Positions 7,758 to 14,725 of a DNA stretch of 64,000 bases are shown here, piece by piece (the stretch's first letter is position 1; each line of letters starts with the position of its first letter). Source of the DNA: Paraburkholderia nodosa DSM 21604 (GTDB taxonomy: Bacteria; Pseudomonadota; Gammaproteobacteria; Burkholderiales; Burkholderiaceae); the NCBI RefSeq assembly GCF_000519185.1, contig NZ_JAFA01000014.1:142537-206536 (forward strand). Direction: 5' to 3'. A program made the translations under genes and the position numbers. The notes beneath the pieces were generated by a model, which ran no database searches, had not been told where the DNA came from, and was given only the letters and a program-made list of their open reading frames with translations.

Positions 7758-8803
7758 CGGACGCCAATAAGCATCGAGTTTTGCCCGCCCAGCGGTTCGG
7801 CTCTAATCTCCCGAAAGCCCGCCTCGGTCATCCATTCACGGCACTGCCCGGCGGTATAGTCGAAACCGCCGGGCGTCTCGATCAGCATGTTCAGACTCAT
7901 CAGCAAGCCAAACGCATTGTGCCTGCGCCCGTCGTCGATCATCGCGTCGTAGACGATCAGACATCCGCCGGCGGGCAACGCCTGATAACTCCTCGCGAGC
8001 AGTTCGCGCTTCTGTTCGAGATTCCAGTCGTGGAGAATGTGTCCCATCACCATGACGTCGGCTGAAGGCATGGCGTCCTTGAAGAAGTCGCCCGGATGAA
8101 AGTGGATTCGCTCCTGCAGCGCGTTCGCCGCGATGTAGTCGTTGAATACGGGAGCGACCGCGGGCAGATCGAACCCAATTCCCGCAAGATGCTCGTGTGC
8201 ACGTGCGATCTCCGCCACCAGAGCACCCTGCGCGGTGCCGACGTCGACGACCGAGCGATAGTTCTGCCAGGGAAATTTTTGCGCAATCTCCTTTGCCAGT
8301 TCCAGGCTGACACCCGTCATTGCGCCCAGAAACTCACGGAGCCCCCGTTCGTCACGATAGATTGCCTCGAACGGGTCACCGCCCTGTTTTGCTTCGTTCT
8401 GCGGCAGCCCCGTGCGCAGTGCTTCGGTCAGCGAACCCCAGAAGGGGTATAGGCGGTTGTTAGCCATGCCCAGCAATCCGGCGATACAACCCGGCTTGGT
8501 TCTGTCGAGAAATGCGCCGGCCTCAGCGGTATTGCGGTATAGGCCGTCGTCTCGATCCAGGACCCCCAGCGCAACCAGAGCATCGAGAAAGTCGTATGCC
8601 GATCGCGGATGCAACTGCAGTTGCTCCATCAGTTGTGTTGCTGTGCGCGGGCCTCTGCCCAGAACGGTGAACAGGTCGAGCTCGACCGCGGATAGCAGCG
8701 CCTTCGAGGCCCAGAAACCCATGGCCAACTGAAGCAGCTTTTGCGGAGAAGCGGCGGATGCATTCCCGCTTTCAGACGTCAAGGTGCTCGATTGCGTTTC
8801 CAT
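7754..8803 (-). CDS. SAM-dependent O-methyltransferase, acetylserotonin/plant-COMT-like family
   Basis: 349 residues. An N-terminal winged-helix dimerisation domain (about residues 25-110, LLSAVELDLFTVLGRGPRTA) is followed by a class I methyltransferase fold. The SAM-binding glycine motif is VVDVGTAQGALVAEIAR, the acidic loop is GFDLPAV, and the catalytic-His region reads MGHILHDWNLEQK. The C-terminal end is YTAGQCREWMTEAGFREI. This family methylates hydroxyl groups on small molecules, including antibiotics and pigments. No biosynthetic cluster surrounds it and the substrate is unknown. Confidence 0.9.
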   Translation of the reverse strand: METQSSTLTSESGNASAASPQKLLQLAMGFWASKALLSAVELDLFTVLGRGPRTATQLMEQLQLHPRSAYDFLDALVALGVLDRDDGLYRNTAEAGAFLDRTKPGCIAGLLGMANNRLYPFWGSLTEALRTGLPQNEAKQGGDPFEAIYRDERGLREFLGAMTGVSLELAKEIAQKFPWQNYRSVVDVGTAQGALVAEIARAHEHLAGIGFDLPAVAPVFNDYIAANALQERIHFHPGDFFKDAMPSADVMVMGHILHDWNLEQKRELLARSYQALPAGGCLIVYDAMIDDGRRHNAFGLLMSLNMLIETPGGFDYTAGQCREWMTEAGFREIRAEPLGGQNSMLIGVR

Positions 8804-8915
8804 TGTCTCGTTTCCTTTCGCAGAGATACCAAGGTTTTCGATGGTTTGCTTTGCTACGCGAATCTACTTTGCGTCAATAGAACACCTTGCGGACGAAGAC
8901 TATTCCGCGCCTGCC

Positions 8916-9635
8916 TCAGATTCCAGACGCTGTGCGCTTTCCTGCATCGTCCTGGTAGGCGCGTCCTGTAGATATCCGCCTTTCGGTAATGGCTTGCGCC
9001 CGTTCGGTCACCGTTGCCAGGATGTGCGCCGGTGCCGTTTCCGGGGAACCGGACTGGAATGGTGGCTTCGGGTCATAGGCCATATACAGTTGCAGTTCCT
9101 GGGCGACCGTCTCTCCCCGCAGCAGCGAGACCACGATCAAGGAGCCATCGATTCCCGACGTCACGCCACCCGCGCTGATCAGTTGCCCGTCGATCACCAC
9201 ACGCTCGCCACTGGGAATCGCGCCATAGAGCGGGAGGACGTCCATTGCCGTCCAGTGCGTCGTGGCATGCTTGCCATGCAGCAGGCCAGCCGCACCGCAG
9301 AGCAGCGCGCCGGTACAAACCGAATAGACGTAGCGCGCGCCCGCTGCCTGATTGCGGATGAACGACAGAACGATTTCGTCGTGCATCAACGCCGCCTGGC
9401 CGTGTCCGCCCGGCACGAGGAGGACATCGAGCTGCGGCGCCTCTTCGAACGTGGTGTCGGCGAGCAGCTGCATGCCAGCCAGATCGCGAACCGGGTTCTT
9501 GTCCTTCCAGAGCGTGATGAACGACGAATTGGGCACTCGCGCCAGCGCTTCGAAAGGTCCGGTGAAGTCGCACTGGTCCATGTCCGGGAAAATAATCCCG
9601 CCGATCTTCAGGTGAACGTGCAGAGGAACAGTCAT
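8916..9635 (-). CDS. DJ-1/PfpI family protein, isonitrile hydratase-like
   Basis: 239 residues with a class I glutamine-amidotransferase-like fold. The glutamate motif is FPDMDQCDFTGPFEALARV. The nucleophile elbow is YVYSVCTGALLCGAAGLLHG, and Cys plus Thr match those of isonitrile hydratase (InhA). ATTHWTAMDVLP and SAGGVTSGIDGSL complete the family pattern. Isonitrile hydratases add water to R-N=C to give formamides, while other members act on glyoxals. The ribosome site AAGGAG lies 7 bp before the ATG. It lies downstream of the carboxymuconolactone-decarboxylase-fold gene on the same strand and may be cotranscribed with it. Confidence 0.88.
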   Translation of the reverse strand: MTVPLHVHLKIGGIIFPDMDQCDFTGPFEALARVPNSSFITLWKDKNPVRDLAGMQLLADTTFEEAPQLDVLLVPGGHGQAALMHDEIVLSFIRNQAAGARYVYSVCTGALLCGAAGLLHGKHATTHWTAMDVLPLYGAIPSGERVVIDGQLISAGGVTSGIDGSLIVVSLLRGETVAQELQLYMAYDPKPPFQSGSPETAPAHILATVTERAQAITERRISTGRAYQDDAGKRTASGI

Positions 9636-9736
9636 AGCCGTCTCCTTAGAAAACGCAGAACGTCAAGGGTGACCAGCGAGGAGGCGGACCGTCGACTGCC
9701 GCCCCCTCACTGGGTACATCAGCACATAGTGCGTGC

Positions 9737-10285
9737 TTAGGCCTGCCAGGCGTATTGCTGGAACATCTCCTCGAGCGGCGGGTTGGCGACGCTGCCGGTA
9801 TAGTTCGTCATCGTCGACGCAGCGACAACCAGGATGACGTCCAGCACCAGAGCCGGGGCGAAACCGGCGGCCGTGAAGGACGCGACGTCCTGATCGTCGA
9901 GACCGCCACGCTTGTCGATCAACGTGCGTGCGAGATGCGAAAGCGCCGCGAGCTTCTCGTCGGCCGGCAGACGGCCGGCGCGAATGGCATTCACATCGGC
10001 TTCGCTGAGCCCTTCCTTGAGTCCGAGGAAGGTGTGGAAGGCGACGGCCCAGGTGCTGCCATTGGTGACGGCATTCGTGAGCAACAGGGTCTGAACCTGT
10101 GCCTCCGTAAAATTGCCGCCGTGGACCTGCTGAAACACGCCGGTCAGGCCGTTGATCAGCTTCGGCGAACCGGCAATTGCGCCTGCAATGTTGGGAACCA
10201 TACCGAACGCTTCAGCAAGACCTCGAAAGGCCGGTTTCGAACCTTCCGGTGCCGTTTCGAGTGTATATACGGGGAAGTTAGCCAT
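9737..10285 (-). CDS. Carboxymuconolactone decarboxylase-fold (AhpD-like) protein lacking the CxxC
   Basis: 182 residues, all-helical. Translation is assigned to the ATG at 10285 (MANFPVYTLETAPEGSK) with AAGGAA 6 bp upstream. The frame is open 28 codons further but without a ribosome site. AhpD-type proteins carry a C-x-x-C and a downstream His in the central helix. Here the equivalent segment reads NGSTWAVAFHTFLGL, so His is kept but both Cys are replaced by Ser and Ala. Thiol peroxidase chemistry is therefore unlikely, and the role may be binding or a different reaction. It is divergent from the DUF4239 gene. Confidence 0.85.
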   Translation of the reverse strand: MANFPVYTLETAPEGSKPAFRGLAEAFGMVPNIAGAIAGSPKLINGLTGVFQQVHGGNFTEAQVQTLLLTNAVTNGSTWAVAFHTFLGLKEGLSEADVNAIRAGRLPADEKLAALSHLARTLIDKRGGLDDQDVASFTAAGFAPALVLDVILVVAASTMTNYTGSVANPPLEEMFQQYAWQA

Positions 10286-10451
10286 GATATTTCCTTGGGA
10301 GTTGGGCGCATGCATCAAGAGGCGATGACACGACAAGCAAAGCGTAGTGATGCGCCGCAGCCTCGCCAATTACATGGCGTGTAATAGAAAAGAGTCGTTC
10401 AGCATCCGGCGAAGACAACCGCGCCTGCACGCAAAAACGGAGAATCGAATA

Positions 10452-11213
10452 ATGCACCATCTCGGCATTGCGGTCATTGTGTTTGCATGCGTGTTGAGTA
10501 GCGCCTTGCTCGGCCTGTATCTGCACACCATGCTGCCGGCGCACCATCTCAGCGACGAATCGGTCAGCGTCATTAAGCTGACGATTGGATTGATAGCCAC
10601 CATGGCCGCATTGGTGCTCGGGCTGCTGATCTCGTCGGCGAAAAACTCATTCGATGCCGCGAACGCCGCGGTCGTACGCGACGCCACCGAGATCATTCTG
10701 CTCGATCGCACACTGGCCCAATATGGTCCAGACACGCAGGAGATCCGGGCCTTGCTGAAGCAGAGCGTCGCCACAGGCCTCCAGAAGATCAGCTCCGGCG
10801 ATCCGGGTCAGCTGGCAAGCATGCGTAGCCCCGAGGAACTTAAACGCGGGGAATATATTCAACGCCGGCTGGCGGAACTGTCGCCGAACAGCGAAACGCA
10901 ACGCCGGCTGCAGGCGCGCGCCATCCAGATCGCGGGCGAAGTGCTGGCGATGCGCGAGCTTGCGCTGCTGCAGGCGGCAGGCTCGACCCCGATGCCGCTA
11001 CTGCTAACGCTCGTGTTGTGGCTGTGCATCATCTTCGGCTCGTTTGGGCTGTTCACCTCACCCAACACGACGGTCGTCATCACGTTCTTTATGGGCGCGA
11101 TATCCACCTCCATCGCCATTTTTCTGATCCTGGAAATGAATACGCCGCTCGGCGGAATCGTCGCCGTCTCCCTCGCGCCCGTGCATGAGGCGCTCTCCAT
11201 ACTTGGACAGTAG
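10452..11213 (+). CDS. DUF4239 (bestrophin-like) membrane protein
   Basis: 253 residues. Two N-terminal membrane segments (IAVIVFACVLSSALLGLYLH and VIKLTIGLIATMAALVLGLL) are followed by a roughly 120-residue soluble helical domain. This starts AKNSFDAANAAVVRDATEII and continues with DRTLAQYGPDTQEIRALL. Two C-terminal membrane segments around LLLTLVLWLCIIFGSFGLF and the NTTVVITFFMGAISTSIAIF stretch complete the family architecture. The function of this family is unknown. Start chosen at the ATG at 10452 (MHHLGIAV), since upstream codons are not membrane-like. A terminator-like hairpin follows about 70 bp after the stop, separating it from the bufferin operon. Confidence 0.8.
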   Translation: MHHLGIAVIVFACVLSSALLGLYLHTMLPAHHLSDESVSVIKLTIGLIATMAALVLGLLISSAKNSFDAANAAVVRDATEIILLDRTLAQYGPDTQEIRALLKQSVATGLQKISSGDPGQLASMRSPEELKRGEYIQRRLAELSPNSETQRRLQARAIQIAGEVLAMRELALLQAAGSTPMPLLLTLVLWLCIIFGSFGLFTSPNTTVVITFFMGAISTSIAIFLILEMNTPLGGIVAVSLAPVHEALSILGQ

Positions 11214-11282
11214 TCGTAGCGGTCCCGCGTAGAAGTTTTGCCGCCGCGAACGACATCGGGCGCTAGTTCGTTCGATTGGGCA

Positions 11283-11309
11283 TTCCGGTTACAGCCGGAA
11301 GTGCTTTTT
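11283..11309 (+). terminator. Probable intrinsic terminator after the DUF4239 gene
   Basis: TTCCGG-TTACAG-CCGGAA hairpin (6-bp stem), then gtgc and a run of seven T. The stem is short, so efficiency may be modest. Confidence 0.5.
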
Positions 11310-11391
11310 TTGCTCGGGAAAGCGCTTTGCAGCGCTTGCGAGCGTCCTGCCCCCTCTCCCTTCGAAATGCCACGCAAAAAAAATCGATCGG

Positions 11392-11418
11392 TGTAACCGG
11401 CGTCCAGCCTCGCGCGAA
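11392..11418 (+). promoter_or_regulatory. ECF sigma (SigF-like) promoter of the bufferin operon
   Basis: TGTAACC at 11392-11398, 16 bp, then CGAA at 11415-11418, 55 bp before the precursor gene. As I recall, the Caulobacter SigF promoters that drive the homologous gig operon share GTAACC-N16-CGAA. This would put the transcript start near 11425. An anti-sigma gene of the NrsF family in the same operon supports the assignment. Confidence 0.7.
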
Positions 11419-11472
11419 TTAGCTGGTGTATCCGCAATGGGTACCTCTCATCTCAATTACTGGAGAACGTCC

Positions 11473-11784
11473 ATGTCCGCCAAGACCACTGTTAGTTCCG
11501 CTCTGCTCGCAGGTGCCGTTGCCAGCCTGCTGGCTTCAGTCGCTCATGCCGCGCCGCTCACGAAGGAAGAAGTGAGTGCCGCCGTCGCCGCTCACAAGGA
11601 AAAGTGCTTCGGGGTCGCGCTGAAGGGGCAAAACGACTGCGCCGCCGGTCCCGGCACGACCTGTCAGGGTACGTCGACGATGGACTTCCAGGGCAACTCG
11701 TGGAAGTTCGTTCAGGGTGGCACCTGCGCGAGCATCGTCGTGCCGGGCGGTGGACACGGCTCGCTCACGCCGATCAAGTCCTGA
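11473..11784 (+). CDS. bufA: Bufferin-type precursor peptide (DUF2282, BufA1/GigA-like)
   Basis: 103 residues with a Sec signal peptide (SALLAGAVASLLASVAHA, cleavage after about residue 26). The mature part holds four cysteines at positions 45, 56, 64 and 85 in the family pattern KEKCFGVALKGQNDCA, GTTCQGTS and GGTCASI, ending GSLTP. In studied bufferins the DUF2282 peptide is made at the ribosome, has central Cys residues converted to thiooxazole-type heterocycles by the MNIO enzyme, and is exported to bind copper. The start at 11473 has GGAG 7 bp upstream and leaves an intact signal peptide. An upstream in-frame ATG at 11437 would spoil it. This is the first gene of a six-gene operon. Confidence 0.88.
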   Translation: MSAKTTVSSALLAGAVASLLASVAHAAPLTKEEVSAAVAAHKEKCFGVALKGQNDCAAGPGTTCQGTSTMDFQGNSWKFVQGGTCASIVVPGGGHGSLTPIKS

Positions 11785-11815
11785 TCGCGAGAACGACGAA
11801 AGAGAGGGGACGATC

Positions 11816-12757
11816 ATGAACGCTTCCATCCAATCAGCGGCAAGGTCTGGCCGTCCCCTTCGCACGGCGCACGGCGGGGCCGCGCTCGCGGGCACGAGCT
11901 TCAAGCATGAGCATCTCGCGGCGATCCTCGAACACGGACTGCAGGACGGATTTTTCGAGGTGCACGCCGAGAACTATATGGGCGCAGGCGGGCCGCCGCA
12001 CCGCGCGTTGAGTGCGATCCGCGAGCGCTATCCAGTCTCGCTGCACGGTGTGTGCATGTCGATCGGTGGACCGGACAGGCTCGACGCCCGCCACCTCGCG
12101 CGCTTTAGCGCGCTGGTCGCGCGCTATGAACCCGCACTCGTTTCCGAACACCTCGCGTGGTCCTCGCACGGCGGCACGTTCTTTAACGATCTGCTGCCAC
12201 TGCCTTACACGAAGGCGACGCTCGATAAGGTCTGCGAACACATCGATCAGATGCAGGAAGCCATTGGACGTCCGATGCTGCTCGAGAATCCGTCGACGTA
12301 CGTGGCCTTCGCGGCGTCGACGATGAGCGAAACGGAATTCATCCGCGCGGTCGCGCAGCGCACTGGCTGCGGGCTGCTGCTCGACGTCAACAATGTGTTC
12401 GTTTCGGCGACCAATCACGGTTATCCGGCACGCGCTTATCTCGCGGATTTTCCTCTCGAACACGTCGGCGAGATTCACCTGGCCGGCCACAGCGAGCAGC
12501 ACGACGACGAGCACGCGCCGCTGCTCATCGACAGCCACGACCGCGCCGTCGCCGATCCGGTATGGGCGCTCTACCGCGAAGTGATCGCGCGAACCGGGCC
12601 GATACCGACGCTGATCGAGTGGGACAGCCAGTTGCCTGCGTGGCCCGAACTGCGCGCACAAGCATTGGCGGCCCGGCGCATTGTCGCCGAACTTTCCAGC
12701 AACAATGCATCGGAGTCCGATATATATCACCCGGAGCGTGCCGCCCATGAAGCCTGA
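11816..12757 (+). CDS. bufB: Multinuclear non-heme iron oxidase (DUF692/MNIO), bufferin maturase
   Basis: 313 residues with a TIM-barrel of the MbnB/BufB family, which uses two or three iron ions and oxygen to modify Cys residues in precursor peptides. Conserved stretches are GTSFKHEHLAAILEHG, FFEVHAENYMG, VSLHGVCMSIG, VSEHLAWSS, LLENPSTYVAF, LLLDVNNVFVSATNHG, GEIHLAGHS and LIEWDSQLP, which carry the His, Glu, Asp and Asn metal ligands of the family. It begins 31 bp after the precursor with a GAGAGGGG ribosome site, and its end overlaps bufC by 11 bp. The predicted substrate is the DUF2282 peptide just upstream. Confidence 0.92.
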   Translation: MNASIQSAARSGRPLRTAHGGAALAGTSFKHEHLAAILEHGLQDGFFEVHAENYMGAGGPPHRALSAIRERYPVSLHGVCMSIGGPDRLDARHLARFSALVARYEPALVSEHLAWSSHGGTFFNDLLPLPYTKATLDKVCEHIDQMQEAIGRPMLLENPSTYVAFAASTMSETEFIRAVAQRTGCGLLLDVNNVFVSATNHGYPARAYLADFPLEHVGEIHLAGHSEQHDDEHAPLLIDSHDRAVADPVWALYREVIARTGPIPTLIEWDSQLPAWPELRAQALAARRIVAELSSNNASESDIYHPERAAHEA

Positions 12758-13526
12758 GCAATTCACGAGCGACTACGCGACGGCCTTCGCGCCGGGACTG
12801 ACGAACCCCGAACTCGCAGCGCCGAACGGTGTCGTGGCTGCGCACGGCAAGGGCGTCGTCAAGCGCTACAACGTCTATCGCAACAACGTCACCGTTAGCC
12901 TCATCGACGCGCTGGCCGCAATCTATCCCGCCGTGCAGCGCATCACGGGCGTCGAGTTCTTCCGCGCGATGGCACGCTTTCACGTACGCGCCACGCCGCC
13001 GGCATCGCCGCTACTGTTCGAGTACGGACGCGATTTTCCGTCGTTCATCGAAACCTGGGAGTACGCACGTGACATGCCATGGCTTGCGGATACGGCACGC
13101 ATCGAGCGCGCGTGGCTCGACGCCTGGCACGCCGGGGACGCCGCACCGCTTGCGGCCGACGCATTCGCGGGCATCGACGCGGATTCGCTCGCGCAGGTGC
13201 GCTTTGTCCCGCATCCGGCCGCTCGCATCGTGCGCTCGCGCTACCCGGCCGTCGCGATCTTCGCGATGAACCGGGCGCCCGGCCCCGTCACCCCGCTGCA
13301 TTCGAACGATGCAGAAGACGCGCTCGTCACGCGGCCCGAATACGACGTGATTGTCTCGCGCCTGCCTGCAGGCGGCGCGGCGTTTCTGCTCGCACTCATC
13401 GAGGGCATGCCGCTCGGCACCGCCGCGCAGGCAGCCTTCGAGGAGAGCGACACCTTTGACCTGCCGGCCAGCCTGGCCGCGATGATTTCGGCTGGCGTGT
13501 TTGCCGCCATTCAACCAGGAGCGTAA
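12747..13526 (+). CDS. bufC: DUF2063 bufferin partner protein (BufC/GigC-like)
   Basis: 259 residues. The N-terminal DUF2063 DNA-binding-like domain is recognised by KRYNVYRNNVTVSLIDALAA and YPAVQRITGVEFFRAMARF. A C-terminal domain with LAQVRFVPHPAARIVRSRYP and ALIEGMPLGTAAQAA follows. In MNIO systems this protein binds the precursor and delivers it to BufB (MbnC has the equivalent role in methanobactin synthesis). The ATG at 12747 (MKPEQFTSDY) lies inside the end of bufB, so the two are translationally coupled. Length and domain order are normal for the family. Confidence 0.9.
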   Translation: MKPEQFTSDYATAFAPGLTNPELAAPNGVVAAHGKGVVKRYNVYRNNVTVSLIDALAAIYPAVQRITGVEFFRAMARFHVRATPPASPLLFEYGRDFPSFIETWEYARDMPWLADTARIERAWLDAWHAGDAAPLAADAFAGIDADSLAQVRFVPHPAARIVRSRYPAVAIFAMNRAPGPVTPLHSNDAEDALVTRPEYDVIVSRLPAGGAAFLLALIEGMPLGTAAQAAFEESDTFDLPASLAAMISAGVFAAIQPGA

Positions 13527-13531
13527 CCATC

Positions 13532-14035
13532 ATGCAAACTCAACAGGACTCCAGACCGTCTTTCGCGGGCAACGTCGCTCGCGCGATCGGCTGCGCCCGG
13601 CGCTTCATCGAGCGGCTCGCACAACCGTCGTTCGTGCAGCTCGTGCTGCGCCTTGCGCTGGCCGTGCCTTTCTGGAAATCGGGCATTCTCAAGTGGCACG
13701 GTTTCCTGCAGCTCAACGACACGGCCATCGATCTCTTCACCGACGAATTCAAGCTCCACCTGCCCGGCGGCCCGTATCCGTTTCCGGCGCCGGCCCTCTT
13801 CGCGTTCCTCTCCGCGTGCGGCGAGGTCGGCTTCCCGGTGCTGCTCGTGCTCGGGTTCGGCACGCGCTTCGCGGCCGCCGGATTGCTGCTGATGACCTGC
13901 ATCATCGAGCTGACGGTGCCGGACGGCTGGCCGATCCACATCACGTGGGCCGCCATGGCGCTCGGCATCGCCGCCTGGGGCCCCGGCGTGATATCGATCG
14001 ACTACCTGCTCGGAGACCGCGCGTACCGGTCATGA
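13532..14035 (+). CDS. bufD: DoxX family membrane protein (BufD/GigD-like)
   Basis: 167 residues with four predicted membrane helices in the DoxX pattern (VLRLALAVPFWKSGILKWHG, ALFAFLSACGEVGFPVLLVL, AAAGLLLMTCIIELTVP). DoxX proteins are small quinone-associated membrane proteins. In bufferin operons the DoxX member is the usual fourth gene and may supply electrons or help with export, but its role is unproven. It starts 5 bp after bufC, and its stop overlaps the next start in ATGA. Confidence 0.88.
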   Translation: MQTQQDSRPSFAGNVARAIGCARRFIERLAQPSFVQLVLRLALAVPFWKSGILKWHGFLQLNDTAIDLFTDEFKLHLPGGPYPFPAPALFAFLSACGEVGFPVLLVLGFGTRFAAAGLLLMTCIIELTVPDGWPIHITWAAMALGIAAWGPGVISIDYLLGDRAYRS

Positions 14036-14673
14036 AAACGCGAGAGCTGGTCACCCGGCTCGCGAGCGACGTGTCGCCCGTCGAGCGCAACGCCGTCCCG
14101 AGGCTGCTCACGCGCGCGCTGCTGTACGGCCTCGCCGGCAGCGCGGCCCTGCTGGTTGCGCTGTACGGCGTACGCAGCGACATGCCCGAGCTGATCCTAA
14201 CGACGATGTTCTGGATTCGCCTCGCGTTCCCGCTCGCGATCATCGCCGCGGCCATGGAGCTCGCCGGGCGGCTGGGCCGCCCCGGCGCACGCCTCAGGCT
14301 CGCCGGGCTCGCGGCGGCGCTGCCGGTGGCCTCCATGCTGCTCGCCGCGGGCAGCATCCTGCTGGCGACGCCGCCGGGCTACCGGCTCGAGTTGATGCTC
14401 GGCACCACATGGCGCACGACGACGGCGAACGTCGTACTGCTTTCGCTCCCCTCGCTCGCTGCAATATTGCGCGCGATGAAGCAACTCGCGCCGACGCGGC
14501 TCGCCCTGGCCGGCGCGGGCGCGGGTCTTCTGGCCGGCGCGCAGGGATTGCTCGTCTACTCGCTCTATTGCTCGGAAATGGCGGTCCCGTTCTGGGGTGT
14601 CTGGTACGTGCTCGCAATCGTCATCACGACCGCGGCCGGCTCGGCTGTCGCGCCGCATTGTCTGCGCTGGTGA
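14032..14673 (+). CDS. nrsF: NrsF-like (DUF1109) membrane anti-sigma factor
   Basis: 213 residues with about six membrane helices, matching the DUF1109 family, whose Caulobacter member NrsF holds ECF sigma factor SigF inactive until metal or oxidant stress. The N-terminus (MKTRELVTRLASDVSPV) is the cytoplasmic sigma-binding part. The family has a conserved Cys in a WR-x-C segment and another in a YxLxCxE segment. Here the second is present as Cys180 (YSLYCSEMAVPF), but the first is replaced (TTWRTTTANVVLLSLP). An extra Cys210 sits near the C-terminus. It follows bufD with a 4-bp overlap. No sigma-factor gene is adjacent, unlike the usual sigF-nrsF pair. Confidence 0.85.
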   Translation: MKTRELVTRLASDVSPVERNAVPRLLTRALLYGLAGSAALLVALYGVRSDMPELILTTMFWIRLAFPLAIIAAAMELAGRLGRPGARLRLAGLAAALPVASMLLAAGSILLATPPGYRLELMLGTTWRTTTANVVLLSLPSLAAILRAMKQLAPTRLALAGAGAGLLAGAQGLLVYSLYCSEMAVPFWGVWYVLAIVITTAAGSAVAPHCLRW

Positions 14674-14725
14674 GATTCGCGTCGACGCCGCATGCGCCGT
14701 GATGGTTCGCTCGAAAGGGTGCCGT

